Source: Norana najaformis (Eukaryota > Annelida > Clitellata > Crassiclitellata > Hormogastridae). Taken from it: 64,000 nt of DNA. Of this stretch, positions 22,701 to 35,700 are shown in pieces; the stretch's first letter is position 1; every line of letters starts with the position of its first letter. Location: contig OZ029915.1 in NCBI GenBank assembly GCA_964023275.1, positions 18,949,775-19,013,774 on the forward strand. Direction: 5' to 3'. The position numbers were made by a program, and so were the translations under genes. The notes under the pieces were generated by a model, which had not been told where the DNA came from, made no database searches, and saw nothing but the letters and a program-made list of their open reading frames with translations.

Positions 22701-25700
22701 AAGGCATGAACAGTTGTGGCCTACTGATTAGATGTCGGAAGGCTGTTCCACAGACGATCCGAAAGGCCCTATCACCCACTTTAGTCTTAGTTGATGGCAT
22801 GAAGACATCGGCAGACTATGACGATCGCAGCCGCAATCGATTAAGATCATCAGGTAGCGGCTTGATGCTGTCTGCGAGATATCGTGGTGAGCAGCTATGC
22901 AGGCATTTGCACACGAGAATGCAGTTCGAACTTGACGAGCTCCCCGATCCTGAGCCACTGAAGCTGGTCTTGTAGAGCGGGTGTGACGTGATCGAACTTT
23001 TTATTCGAACGGTCAGACGAGCAGCAGCGTTGATGATCGCTGAAGGCGAATGACACCGCGGTGCGGCAAGCTAACAAATGCGATATTACAGAAATTGATT
23101 CAGCTGACGATCAAATTTTGTATCAGTTGGTCCGTCAAGTTCATTGTGAGAGGCCGCGAGTCAGACCTCAGGAGTCTTAAGAATGGAAAGCAGGTCCTCA
23201 TAAGTCCTGTAATGTATGACGACGTATTTGCTCTTTAAGCCAAGGATCAAGCCTTGAAGAATGTCGTAGAAAAAGCCGTGCAATAAATGAATGAATGATA
23301 ATCTTGTCGTAAATTACCTGTCACCTTGTTGTGCGTAGATGCTCTTCATGGGAGTCGTTCTTTATGTGCCTTCGCTCGCCCTCAGTCAAGGTAAATTACG
23401 CTCAGGGTTCGTTTTACATCGTCATAGTCTTAGGCATCGGCTGTCGGTCAAACTACTGGCTCTGGTCACTGGTTCTTTCTCTGCCTTATCTTTATTTCCA
23501 TGAAGCAAATCATTTAGAAGATTAAGTGGAAGGAGTTTAGTGAGATTTGTGAAGAAATACAGTTGAGGATCGTCTTAACCAGCAAAGAAAGTTTACTCGT
23601 TAATACATGTGTAATTGAAAATATTGTTCAAAATATACACATATAATTATATGAATATAATTATAACTACGTGAACGAGAACAATTAATGGATTTGGAAT
23701 GACACGGTTTATTGCTTTACACTGCATTGAGAAAGGCTCAATACGCGAAAGCGTGGCGAAGCATCGCGGATACGGCTGATTTGAGTTCTCACCTGGCGAC
23801 GACTTGTATGTGTATATCGAGGGCCTGGAATATTGTGGAACTAGAGTCCAACTGCTCTCAGAGAGTTTACGCCTATTAAGCTAAGGCAATACCTAAGTGG
23901 CTGTTTCTGTTGAAAACTGGAAATAGAGAGTATATCTTAGCATTGTACTTCATGTGTAGATATAATAATATGCTGTTGCAGTGAGTGGTTTGGAAGTCTG
24001 GCTGTGTATAGTTATCATTGGAGCAGTCTGCACTTTCTACACAAGTCTGGTGAGTCGCAGATTATACATATTTTGACTGTAACATCTATAAAAATAATTC
24101 ACTTTATTTTATAATTTCATAATTCGCTTCATTGTATTATTTGTTTTCCATGAAACACCAGACACAAATAGAAGGTTAAGTTATAATGTTTTCTTCTCAC
24201 TCATTGCAAGGAAACGCGTTTTCCTGATGTATTATTACTTCTCGTGTGAAAACGTAAATAAGATGAGCTTACAACTAAGAGACTTTGCATATAATTGGCA
24301 ATGTGTGGTTTTAGGGAGGAATGAAGGCTGTTTTATGGGCCGATACGATACAGTTTTTCATCATGGTATCTGGACTTCTGGCAATCGCTATTCAGGGAAC
24401 CGTCACCCTGGGTGGAACAGCGAATATCTGGAGGATATGCGAGGAAGGAGGACGTATAAACTTAAATCAGTATGAACAGTAGTTTTCAGCCGGACGATTA
24501 CAGAAAACGAATTTTCTTTAACTCAATTTGCACATTACAATCTGATAAAGAGATGCTGAGTAGGTTACCAGTTAAAGTTCAAAGTTTCATCATGTGGTGG
24601 ATCTGCGCAAACTGTTTATCCTACAACAGCTGATATACGAGTGTAAACGCTGCGTCCAGTTGTTGACATGCTTAACCTATTTATGGCCCCGAAATATGTG
24701 TGGTCGATGATAAAGGTAGGTTCATCAGATGAAGGTCAAGTGTCGCTTGACCTTCGAGGACAGAAAACGCCGAACTTACAGTTCAAAAACCAGCGTTGCA
24801 AATAAAACTATATAGCGGCCACATCTTCGATTCCCACTGTATATCCGAGTCTTTTAGTTTAACATTGACTGTTAACGCTAGCCAGAGGTTTAGCATAAAT
24901 CTGAGCCTAAACCAGATGTTTACGCTCAGATAGGCGCTTCGCGTTGTTGGTGCGTCGCTGGCAGGTACAGTGAAGCTAAGCAGAGTGAAGCTCAGTTAGT
25001 AATTGTGTAGTTGACAGTCAGTAGAATACCATTCCACCTCAAGTCCCTATCATTTACAGGTCGGTAATGAGTGCGAACGTAAGATGGGAGGTTATAACTT
25101 GCTGCGGTCTTGTTGGCACCTCAGCTAAATGGTCTTTCAACTCGAGAACCGCGCTTCAGAGAAGTCTGAGAGGCTTGTAAACAAGTGTTTTACTCTGGCC
25201 TAATGACTTTTACCTCCATGATATCACTGTAATTCTTGGCCATTGATAGATTCTCGTTTCTGGCCACAAGAGAGAATGCTTGAAATTGCAGAATATAAGA
25301 TATTTTTAGTTTTTTAAATTATTATTATCTTAAAATTATTTACCACTAATAACAATCCTAAGTTCGCTTCCAAAAGAACTCAAACCCATATCCTGCGCAC
25401 AGCAAGAACCAAATGCGTTTCATGTCATGAGTAGATGATCAGTTCTCTTGTAGTTAAGATGATCAGTTCTCTTGTAGTTAAGATGATCAGTTCTCTTGTA
25501 GTTAAGATGATCAGTTCTCTTGTAGTTAAGATGATCAGTTCTCTTGTAGTTAAGATGATCAGTTCTCTTGTAGTTAAGATGATCAGTTCTCTTGTAGTTA
25601 AGATGATCAGTTCTCTTGTAGTTAAGAAGATACAGGTCCACGCATTTGCTTATTGTAAGACATTTGGTTGGAGCGCTCGGCTTGTAGCGCGAAGAGGACG

Positions 25701-28700
25701 GGTTCGAGCCTCCTCTGAGACGATAAAGCAGTAATGCTTAGAGACATTGAGCAATTCCTTTACTCACAATTACACTGAGCAGTTGTGATTGAAGGGAATA
25801 AATACAAAAATTATATATTTTCGCCATTGTGAAGTGAAAATTACATACTTCTTTTTTATTAACAATTTAACATTGTTCTGAATCTCATTATAATTCTGAC
25901 TCCACACTTTGGCTAACCGTATATTATTATTACTTGCTGCCTCATTTATTAATACCGTGACATTACAAAAGTTTTCTATAGATTTTTAGAATAGGTTAGA
26001 ATAGATTCTATGGTGCCCCCTCTCCTGCTGATCAATGCTCTTGCTATGTGATTGAAGTACGGTGCCTCGTGTTTGTCCGCAGATTTAACCCGAATCCTTT
26101 TCTTCGATCAACATTTTGGACGTTTCTGATCGGTGGAATGTTCCGCGTACTTAATCCATATGTATCAGGACAAATTTGGGTTCAACGATATTGTACTCTT
26201 CAGTCGGAGCGAGATGTCAAAAAGTGAGTCGGTAGATATGGTCCGTTGTATTATTTCCTCGCATGAAAGATTTCTCATCGTATTATGGCATGAATTTGCG
26301 TATGATATCAGAAAGCAGCTTTAACTTCTACTTAACACTTCATACTTGGTCTTTGTTTTGAAATACTTTACCTTATAATTCAGATAAATTAGGTGTTAGG
26401 CATTTATTATAGGTATTTAGGTATTTTTATGAGGTGTTTAGGTATTTATTCATTATTTAGGCATTTAGGCGTTTATTTATTATTTAATTATTCGGTATTA
26501 GTTATTTGTTTATTAATTATTTAATTGTGTATTTATGTATTATTTATTTATTACGGCCCTTACCAGCATTGGCCAGTTTTACATTGCAATACGCAATGTA
26601 AAACCTTTCCGGCGATGCGCAGTTTTAGACGAGAGGCAATAGCAGTCTAATAAATGGCTAAACTTGCGTTATGAGTATCATCAACTTACCGTATCTTTCA
26701 GCGGTTATTTTTCAACTTATTCTGAACGCCACATGTAGTTCAATAAACCAGGAGATAAGCACTATAAAGCTGAGTCCACAAAAATACTAGGCTATTTTCT
26801 AGTCAGCTCGCTGACCATTCACTGTGGAACAAATTGCTTCACGATACTGAGTTTTGCATTTACATTTATTCGAAAAACGCATGCGTAACAAATTGAACAC
26901 AGTTAAGTTTGTTTTGTTTCTTATTGAATAAATGTTTCAGTTGTGACCCTATTTTCTTTTGGCTCTAGAATGTTTTAAATGCTACGATCTAGTTACTCTG
27001 TTTTAAGTTGTTCATTCGTCATTGTACATTTGTATCGTGGAATAGGAGGCTCCATTAAAAGAGAATTGTGTCCCTTCGGGCCTGTCTCTTGCAGCCCATG
27101 GCAGAGATGTTCTGCGTATTGTTATTATGTTGTCACTACTAATGTAGATTCAATAAATAAACGAACCATATCGCTTTTCACGTTCCTTACAAAAGCGCTG
27201 CCTACGCTTCCCTAAATGATGTTAAAGTTCAAACAGTAGCCTATTGAAATAAGTAGAAGAGTCAACGCTGGCGGGCTTCCGCACACACGCAGAGTCCAAC
27301 CGACGGATTTCAATCCAGAATTGGCGGTTGACACCATGCCCAGAATTCCCGGACCGCATTGCAATGAGGACGAGGATCGACAAAGGCCGATGAAGTCCTC
27401 AGCAAATGTAACCTCACCGTCCACAGCATTGAATAGTAAATTTACAACTTCACGTTACACAGCCTGGGAACAGTAGAAAAGTGGGGCATTTCGAATCATG
27501 TACAAATATTAGTGATTCATCTGGCTGTTTTCATAGGACTCGTAAAATTCGTTCAGTAATAGTAGACACGATATGTGTAAAACTGCGAGGGAATAAATTA
27601 GACAGCGATGATTATTATTTGTCTATTTCTTTGTTAATGAAACGTCGAAAGAATGCATTTTTTTGAAATTTGTGAAGTTCACAGGTTCAAAGATAGTATC
27701 GGATGATAAAGATAAATTTCTGTAATTTTCCTCCTGAAATGCCTAGGCCTCCTTGAAGTACTAGGCCCACAGGGATTTCGTGCCATTTGGCTTTATTATA
27801 GCTTATTTACTGTTAGATGTTGTTGATAAATTGCAAATATGTGTTGTAGAGCACTTTATCTCAACATACCTCTGTTTCTGTTGTTTGGTACTCTATTCAC
27901 TGCCAATGGACTCGTTTTGTTCGCATTTTACAACGGCTGTGACCCTCTCAAACAAGGTCGGGTGAAGAGGCCTGATCAGGTTAATTTATTTTCGTCAGTT
28001 GAAACGTTTTCTATCATCTACGGTTCTATGGTTCTGACCAAAAACTCCCAGCCAGTAACCCTCTGGCATAGCTCCTGAAAAATATCGCCCTCTAGTAACA
28101 TGGGCAATAACCCCGGGCATAACCCCCAGAAAATATCGCTGTTCAGTTTTAAAGCTCCCAGAAAATAACCCCTATTTAGAATCCCCTGGCCGGTAACTCT
28201 CAAAATTAATATATATAAAAGCGTATTAAAATGTGGTAACCGATCGAAGGAAGCTTAATTAACGATGAATAAAATAAATTGTTGCAGTTCTCCTTCAATA
28301 TTAGCATAAAAATTAACATACTCCATTTTACGACACCGTACCGATGGAATTTTATTACAACATATAAAAATAGTTATGATCTTAGATCAACTACGACGGT
28401 TACGAATCATTTGTCGACTACCAACTTCGCAATCAAGTATGTGGCTATTTTACAGAAACAACGGAGCTGGAAATGTAATTTTAAAGGAATTTAAAACACC
28501 TAAGTAGTAACAGATGCAACCAACTACTTGTGGGACATGATTCCAGGCCACCAAGGAAACGATATGCTGACAACAATGCCAGAATATTGCAAGTCAGAAC
28601 CGACTGCAAGATCCCAAATTTTCTTAATTATCTGCGTGGGATCGCACACAACACTGTTCTAAATTTTTATTTTTTTTTATTATTTTATTAATAATAGCTT

Positions 28701-31700
28701 TAGAAAATTATACTTCCAAGAAATGAGAGTATTAAATATTTTCTGCATGTGCTTACATATTAATTTTGGGGGTTATTGGCCAGAAGGTTTTAAACGGGGC
28801 TTATTTTTCTAATGTTTATTGTTCATGAGGTTACTGCCGAGGGGTTATTGGTCAGAGGGTCATTAGCTGACACCATCGTTCATGCGTAAGTGGTTAAGAG
28901 ATCAATAATCTTCGCAGCCAGATTCCCAGATACATATCTGATCTTCTCCGACCATCTGCTTCGGCATTCTGTCATCGCTGTCTCCTTTCAGGTTAGAGAA
29001 TCGATCTTTTCGAATCAAAGATTGGAGCTTCCATGAAGTAGTTCGCCGTTATTTATGGATGAATTTGTATTTTTAATTGTTTAAATAATCGCACGTAGGC
29101 CCAATTAATTGATTATTTACTTATGCAATTATTTGCATTCAATAGCTTTAGTTACTTATTTATATTTAATTGCTAATATCCTTTATAGATAAATTTCTTT
29201 TAGTGTGCCTCTGTTATTTGTAGATGATTCCATTACTGGTGCTTGAGTTATTTCAATCGTTTCCGGGTGTTCCTGGTCTGTTTGTCGGATCTGTTGTCAG
29301 CGCATCACTGAGGTCGGTCAGCATCAGCTACAGTTCGTCGGCTTTTCTTAGATGGCCCATTTGATGCCCTATCGTTCCGCCTAATCAAGCCTTCGTTTCG
29401 GTTGATCTGCTTTGAATTATACGAGCCTTACATGTTCTAGCAGTTGCATTCTGTCACCATTAGTCTCAAGTTGAGATCCCGCTTCATTAATGATGCCATC
29501 GGTTCTAGTTAGACTTGTGCAACAGAACGATCAGTGAATTATCCACACCTCTAGGAAGATGCTTACTGTTCATCCAATGCGTTGTCTAAAGTCCCTAGAA
29601 GCTCGGCTGGCTCCCATCGGGACCAAAACTTGTTCGAAAGATAATGTAAAGAAATCGAAATGCTGAACAAGACAAACGTCTATTTGCTCATTTTATTTTT
29701 ATTTAAACTATTAGTATTTTAATGTTTTATTTTTTAAGAATTGAGAGAGAAAATGATTGAGATTATTTATGCATCTGAGATCAAAACTTTGAAAGGTTAA
29801 TATTATCCCAGGGCCATTATGATTAGTCAATAGAACTACAAATATCCTAAAAATATTTAGGCTATACAATGCACCATTCATCTGTTACCTCATTTAAGCC
29901 AAAACAAAAAGAAAAAACGCATAAACCAAAGGCTAAAACATGCAAATAGAAACTAGTGCAGAAAAGAGTTTAAAATTATTTCTAAAAATTATTTATTAGA
30001 AAATTTCCTGCAGACGGTATATTGGTTAAGTGAAAATAGAGTGATGTAGAAAATAAATTCAAACAAATGAACAGATATGTACTGATTCACGTTCTTCTTC
30101 TATTTCTCTCTAAACTGAAAATAAACGAGGACCCTATTTCTTCAACTCTATCTTTGGCTGATAATGTTTCCTGTTGGGGGGGGGGCTTCAAAGTACACCT
30201 TGATGTAGACTAACGTAGGAGAAGCGTTGCCAAATTCAGTTCTATTGTACAAATTGTATAGAACACAATTAGCATAAATGAAACTCACACGCAGATTAGA
30301 AGTTAGTTAGACTGGTTGAATAAGCATGTGTAGCCTAAATGGTTGTCTTCGCCTGCTATTTCTTTTGTACAGCACGCTTTCTTCTGGGCAGAGCGGATTG
30401 GCCGCGATGTGCCTAAGCGATGCCATTGTACCTCTCTACAAGCGCTTCAACCACGGAAAACCGATCTCCGAGAGAAATTCGTCTCTGATTGCCAAGGTTG
30501 TATGTAAGTTAATTCGAACCTATATTTTCTCCAACAATAGTCGACTTTTTTATCACAAGTTTGAAACCGATGCAGTATAGTACGGCCTACATTCATGTAG
30601 CATACTAAACCTTCAACTAGACACGCAGCAGCTAAATATTAAGTTTATACATCTTATACAATTAAATAATATTTTGTAATCAAAGGTTGATTGACCTTCA
30701 GCAAGACAATGTTCCCAAACATCCTCAACTTTTAAGAAGGACTTGCATGGTTAATTTTCCTCGATTAGAATGATGTAGATTTAGCAATCCCGAACTTACT
30801 TGAACGATATTGGTTTTTGCATTTACATTTATTCAAAAAACATTATTTATGCACACAAGAGATCATCTCTCCACATTAATCTATTTCTGACATAGTGTAT
30901 GAATCATCTATCGATATTTTTGACTCGCTTTGCTGATTTCTTGCAGGCGTATTGCTTGGAATAATAACCATCGTGTTGGGCGTATTTCCGATGTTGATCA
31001 AAGGATCGACAGTATTTCAACTAGCAATGTCGTTCATAAATGCAACGTTTGGACCTGCAGCCGGGGTCTTCATTGTCGGAATGCTCTTTCCGTTTATCAG
31101 CACATCCGTAAATATATCGCGTTCATACCTAGGCTTCTAGAGAGTTTGGCTCTTATAAAAAATCATCCTGTCCTCTTCCTTACAGTCTGTCAAAGAAGCC
31201 AAGCAAAAAGGGTCAGAGGTCAAGTATGAAAGTAACCTGCCTCCTGGTTGTAGATAACGATGTGAACAGGCAAACTAAGGCAGCTCATATGAACAGGGAG
31301 ATGAGCTGCACCCTCATGATTGGTAGCCTGCTCCGGCAGTTATGTTTTATTAAGCAACTAAGGCAGTTTCGTGTCAGGTTGAACAGAAAATGAAATTCAT
31401 ACCACCGTCAGTCACTATCGTATTCGTAATATCCTGATTTCTTCAATGCCTAAAATCTAAGTCAAGTGAAAACAGTTTACTTACAGGCGCTAAGTCAAAT
31501 CAAAATCGGCGAGGCAGGTAGGCTAATGTCTGGTTCAGGTCCGCGTCGAGATCCAAAAGGCAGAAATATAGATAGATGTTTGCAATTGGAGCGGCGTTAA
31601 CGATGCGGAAAAAGAAACGGGGTATAAGGATAGGATCTTTGAAAAAGTAATGTTTTCAGTTTGATTGAAAGGCACGCGTAGAAACTGAATGTGTATTATC

Positions 31701-34358
31701 TTGAAACACTGCAATCCTCTTCACAGTTCCAACCTTACAACTCATTTGCCAAAAACAGCTTCATTCAGTTGGCCCTATCTCTCCTCATTCAGTTAGCCCT
31801 ATCTCTCCTCATTCAGTTAGCCATATCTCTCCTCATTCAGTTAGCCACTTATCTAGGGATTTACTGTCCTATGCACACAGAAATAAATAGAACGTGCAAG
31901 CAAGAAATTCTTTCTAATTTTACTGCTGGGAATAAAAACAACGGAGTCTATTTCTTGCATGATGGCCTGTATAAACTTTCCACCAATATTGTTTCTCAAC
32001 AGGATTTCTTTTTTCTTAACTTCTTAGTCAAAATAGTACACCAATATTGGCGGTTCCATGCTTGATACTGAGATGTTTAAATATTAGGAAATCCATAAAC
32101 TGGCAAAGAAAGAACCCAATATTTGTTATAATTTGAGCCTTTAGGGTGAAATTTTGGGTCTTGCCAGTTTAGCCAACATGGCGATGTGTTTTTATTGTTC
32201 ATTGTTACATCGTAAAAACAACTTAATGACTTGTATGTTTTCCAACCATTGAACGGCGAAGCACGAATAGAGTACATTTCATATTTTACTTGAAGATAGC
32301 CTAGCTTTCTGCCAGATAATCTGACTTTTCTAGATTTTTAAAAAGCTGCTATAACCTGATGTGCTTGTAGTTTGTCTTGATTGAATGAAATGTAGGTTGC
32401 TGTTATCGGATCCCTTATTAGCCTAGTTGTCAGCGTGTGGTTGACAATGGGAACCCTGGTGACTGGAGTCTATCATGATCGACTGCCAACAACTATTGAC
32501 TATTGTGCTTTCCGCAATATGACTTCTTCTTTAGTGAACAACACGCTTTTGATGTCTTCCACTATCAATCACGGCGGTTCAACTGCACCCCCCATTTCAG
32601 CCATGATGACCCAGACGCACAGGTCAGCTTCACAGAACTTGCGAACTATATTTTATAATAATGCACATTTATTTCCAAACTTTAGTGGCGAAGTGTTGCA
32701 GCACAGTCAATGCTTCCGTGCAATGAAGTAGCTTACAATAAAACACTACTACAATTTGTTAACGCACCAAGCAAGTAGTTCAGATGTGCAATAAACGTTT
32801 CACTTATTACACATTCACATTTAATGTTCAGTTCGACTACTTTCGGGACACATCACTGGTCTAGTTAGCTACATCGGTAAGTGCGTACGCCAAGGAACCT
32901 CTCTGCGTGAGGATCCCCGGTTCGCGTCCCGGTCGTGGCTTATTTCAGAGATTTAAATCTCGGGCTAGTATGGTCCGTGCACCTTAAACGGCGTGGCGCC
33001 CATTCAAACGGTGAAGGATCTCACCCGATAAATTCACTGCAAAATGAGCAGGGTCGAGGCCATACGGTCGCTATATAAAACCTATACATTTACATTTACA
33101 TCCTCAGGCAGTAGGAATGCAACGGACTGAACGCTGGATTAACCTGATTTACAAAAACCCTACTCACAATTAACGAAAATGTTTATTCATGTGAGCAAGG
33201 AAACTATATGTATCGGCCAGGTGTCGGTATACGGCATGTTCTAATTTTCAATCAATTCTCTACAATTACTAATTGAAAAACACAACACAATATTATCCAG
33301 AGAATGGGACGGGTTAGACGGAAGAGACTTTCGTCTTCACTGGTTTAGTGGCTGTCTTAATTAGATATAACAAGGTTGTATGACTAACTTGTTTTTCTAT
33401 CCAGGTGCTCCAATGCGCCTGGAACTACCTTGTATTAAATCTTAAGCAATTTTTTATAACAGCTTTCTTTCCGATAATAGAAATCATTTCTTGCGCGCTC
33501 TATCAAACAAAAATATAAATTCTGTTCAGTTCAGGCAAGTGTTTTAATTCATAATGGGGTATGGGGTAAAACTAAAAAAGAGGGAAATATGCCATTTTTT
33601 TCGTTAAGCAAGTTGCACTAAACACTGGCTACATTACCGCAGTTTCCTAAGTCTTGAGATTTAAGTTAACTTTGCTGACATAAATCGCATAACTTCATCC
33701 GTGGAAATGGAATCAATTTGTCTCTGTATATTTGTTCGACTCAGCAGCAAGTTCTCTGAAATCTACAAGTTTTCTCCTGCTTTGTATCCTGCACTTGGGC
33801 CTATCGTTAACATTATCTGCTCTCTAGGAATCTGGGCAGTCATGGGTAAGTGAATTTATTCTGCCAAAGTAACTTGACACCATTCTTATTCCAGTCTTTA
33901 ACCATGACCATCAGTCATTTTAAACCTTTATAAACTAAGTCTCGCCATTTCACATAAAATGAAATGAGATCTCGCATTTAGGTTAAAAACTATAAGATAT
34001 ATAATTTTACCTGTGGTCAATATTTCTTAAGCGGGTTATATGGCAATTTATAGTTATAGGACCGCGTTAACAGTGTCCAGTTTGCTATTTTTACACGTGA
34101 TTTTTTAAACTCTGAATGAGTCTAATGTGCCATCTAATAGAATGAAATGTGCTAAAATGCTGAGGTTTTGTATTAAATCGAGCCCTGCTGATGATGCTTC
34201 TTGCTACAGACGTTTACAGGAGAGTCAGAAAAAGATTAGATGACAAGCATCCAACGAAGCTTTCGATTAAAACAGATAAAATTAATGAAAACATGACAGA
34301 TGGACTCACCAAATGTCAAATTGAAGACTGGAAAAACTGGGTATTAAGCTTATTCTAA
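19725..34358 (+). CDS. SLC5-family sodium-coupled transporter (SMVT/SMCT-like), 13 exons
   Basis: The coding exons I infer are 19725-20072, 20712-20777, 23339-23390, 23982-24049, 24315-24469, 26083-26223, 27850-27979, 29224-29312, 30373-30503, 30947-31107, 32396-32622, 33745-33845 and 34210-34358. All introns start GT and end AG, and phases match throughout (1818 nt, 605 residues plus stop), typical for SLC5A6/A8-type proteins. Family landmarks are [20 protein letters not shown] and TSVYEYLE (exon 1-2), [51 protein letters not shown], a helix-8-like segment [16 protein letters not shown], and [16 protein letters not shown]. About 13 membrane helices are expected. In this family Na+ drives uptake of vitamins (biotin, pantothenate), monocarboxylates or iodide at the plasma membrane; the substrate cannot be told here. 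The usual SSAFNS is SSGQSG. Introns carry SINE, LINE and minisatellite DNA. An earlier untranslated exon is possible. Confidence 0.93.
20812..21113 (-). mobile_element. tRNA-derived SINE
   Basis: On the - strand the head reads TGGTCTAGTGGGCAGCGTGG (box A) and GGGTTCAGATCCCTGCC (box B), a near tRNA-like 70-nt head at 21113-21045. The body runs on to a GAA/TTC-rich tail (20812-20905). It lies in the second SLC5 intron. The open frames on both strands here are spurious. Confidence 0.7.
21704..21754 (+). repeat. Dispersed ~50-bp motif, best copy
   Basis: GACTTCTATAGCGCCGTTAT followed by CATAATGCCCAAGGCATCAG and TCGATGG. Related copies: 17814-17862 (-), 49615-49662, 10941-10992, and shorter ones at 38627, 50402, 59444 and 61832. 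It resembles the conserved 3' ends of CR1/L2-type LINEs or their SINEs. Confidence 0.65.
21910..21967. repeat. Perfect 15-bp-stem inverted repeat
   Basis: ATCGAACCCCTCCGA (21910-21924) pairs with TCGGAGGGGTTCGAT (21953-21967) around a 28-nt loop. The sequence just left (CGATCGGCTGCCCAATCAG, about 21868-21890) is also partly complementary to the loop region. Confidence 0.85.
22481..22650 (-). pseudogene. LINE reverse transcriptase C-terminal tail
   Basis: The - strand reads [20 protein letters not shown] then [10 protein letters not shown], the common GRPR-x-x-W...A-x-x-R-x-x-WR end of non-LTR reverse transcriptase ORFs, ending in a short Lys/Glu-rich tail. It sits in an SLC5 intron, antisense to the gene. 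Confidence 0.6.
25441..25632. repeat. 24-bp tandem repeat, 8 copies
   Basis: AGTTCTCTTGTAGTTAAGATGATC repeated eight times with no mismatch except the last few bases of the final copy. It is intronic (between SLC5 exons ending 24469 and starting 26083). Because 24 is a multiple of 3, both strands show long open frames; these are not genes. Confidence 0.97.
25663..25810 (+). mobile_element. Possible tRNA-derived SINE, a different family
   Basis: TGGTTGGAGCGCTCGGCTTG resembles box A and GGGTTCGAGCCTCC box B, followed by a body of about 90 bp ending in GGGAATAAATACAAAA. No second copy in the window confirms it. Confidence 0.5.
26390..26560. repeat. AT-rich degenerate tandem repeat (TATTTAGG/TTATTTA)
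   Basis: Repeated TATTTAGG, GGCATTTAG and TTATTTATTA words; intronic. Confidence 0.7.
28020..28885. mobile_element. Possible fold-back element with minisatellite arms
   Basis: The left arm (28020-28215) repeats CAGTAACCCTCTGG / GGGCAATAACCCC / GGCATAACCCCCAGAAAAT and ends GGTAACTCTCAAAATTAATA. The right arm (about 28755-28885) is its imperfect inverse (TTAATTTTGGGGGTTATTGG, GGGGTTATTGGTCAGAGGGT). The middle of about 540 bp has no coding potential. No target duplication could be fixed. Intronic. Confidence 0.5.
31761..31849. repeat. 24-bp tandem repeat, 3.7 copies
   Basis: TCATTCAGTTAGCCCTATCTCTCC with one or two changes per copy; intronic, between SLC5 exons 10 and 11. Confidence 0.95.
32858..33102 (+). 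mobile_element. tRNA-derived SINE, full copy
   Basis: Box A region GGTCTAGTTAGCTACATCGG, box B GGTTCGCGTCC, shared body (CGGTCGTGGCTTATTTCAGA; GTGGCGCCCATTCAAAC; GCAGGGTCGAGGCCATACGG) and a tail of TACATTTACATTTACA. The same family as 4373-4565/14987-15045 and 47125-47262. It lies in the SLC5 intron between 32622 and 33745. Confidence 0.8.
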
Positions 34359-35099
34359 TAACTAATAATTCTAATAACTTTCAAATACCATCATTATCAT
34401 CATTGTCATCATCATCATTTTCATCATCATCATCATCATCACTGTCGTCTCTGTTGAAAACTTGCTGCCATCTAGAACTGTGATCTTCTGACTAGCCAAG
34501 TCCACGGACTTCCATTGTTAATTGACTAGTTTGAAAGTATGTCATACCTTGCTTTGAACAACTCCACTGTAGCATAGGTGCTAGCGCACATTGAACTATC
34601 GGTGACGCATAAATTACCATCTGCTTAGCAAGAAATGTTAGCGTTACGCCTATTATATATGAGGCGGTCAGGTCAAAGGTTATAATGTGTAGTATACAGC
34701 TGAGCGTGAACGTGTGATGCGAACGCTTTATATGGCTGCCGTCATTCCTCATCCTCAATGCAAAACGCACCAGGATCTCTGAACCGTGGCCGGCGCAGGA
34801 TTTTCTCGTCATTAACAAAATCGTTTGTTGGGTTCTATGTGTGAGCGAGAGTCCGCCAAAGGTGACTTTTTCAACTAATCGATCCGAATTTTCTTAAACA
34901 TTAGTTAGGGCAGCTAGGAGCACATTTGACAGGTACTTAGGAAACGTTTTAAAGTGTTCAGTTACTTACATACCCAAAATGCACTACCATCGAATAGTGT
35001 AAAAAGCCCTTAAGGCAACCCTACGAATCTCAGTCGATCTATGATGCCAATATTAACTATTATCGTATAGAAAAGCCGAGGTCATGATAAACTGACCTC
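34359..35099. other. 3' flank of the SLC5-like gene
   Basis: Holds an interrupted (CAT)n tract at 34393-34442. A 108-codon open frame at 34492-34818 (-) is not recognised and lacks supporting context. Confidence 0.5.
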
Positions 35100-35700
35100 A
35101 GATGGAAAGGTTTTCGACGCTTAGTTACGTATACTTAAAGGGACGAAGAAGAGCTCAGGACAGAGCCCTGAAGGTCACCGAAGAAATTAGTGCCTGTACC
35201 ACGTTTTCCGAGACAATAACCACACCATCATTCGCTCATCCATGAAGGAGGTGAGCAACTCCAGTGGTTTACTGACTATTCCATTAATTATGCTGAGTCA
35301 AATAAGGTGTATGTCCGCTGTTGCGAATAGAACAAGCAGAGTCAGGTGTCAAGAGACAATAGCGTCCCAGAAATCCGAGAAGAGGCGCAAATATCCGTCT
35401 TAGTTGATTTCTGCTGCGGCATTAGGTTGCACAACTCCAAGCACAACAGCATCTGCCACTATTTTCTTGATAACAAAACGTGAGGTTATCCGGTAGTTGT
35501 TGATGTCATCCGAATCCCCATTCCAGGCTTAAAAGCCATGATGGCCGTATGATTCCCCGTTTTCACCCTACGGCAGGTATCCCTCAGTTAGTGAGGCATT
35601 GCAGAGCTGTTTTAGTAACGTAAGCAGCCAGTTGGAAACGTTTTTCAGTAGAAGGGCTACAATAGGGCCAACGAACATGTCATTGACAGCGAAGACAGTA
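35100..35700 (-). pseudogene. LINE reverse transcriptase fragment, heavily decayed
   Basis: Read on the - strand in shifting frames: the fingers region (DDINNYRITSRFVIKKIV, near 35500), YLRLFSDFWDAIVS and LTLLVLFATADIHLI where the catalytic region should be (LLALLDLSAAFDTV in active CR1/L2 copies), then LLTSFMDER and FGDLQGSVLSS near 35170 (for FGVPQGSVLGP). Many stops and shifts. Confidence 0.6.

Noticed and set aside
25441..25632. CRISPR-like array
   Set aside because: Units abut with no spacers, and the window is clearly from an animal.
25420..25734. Repeat protein with MISSLVVK or NYKRTDHL units
   Set aside because: The 24-bp period keeps any frame open on both strands; it is intronic.
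32880..32950. Functional tRNA gene
   Set aside because: Box A/B spacing is tRNA-like, but the same sequence with body and tail recurs as a SINE.
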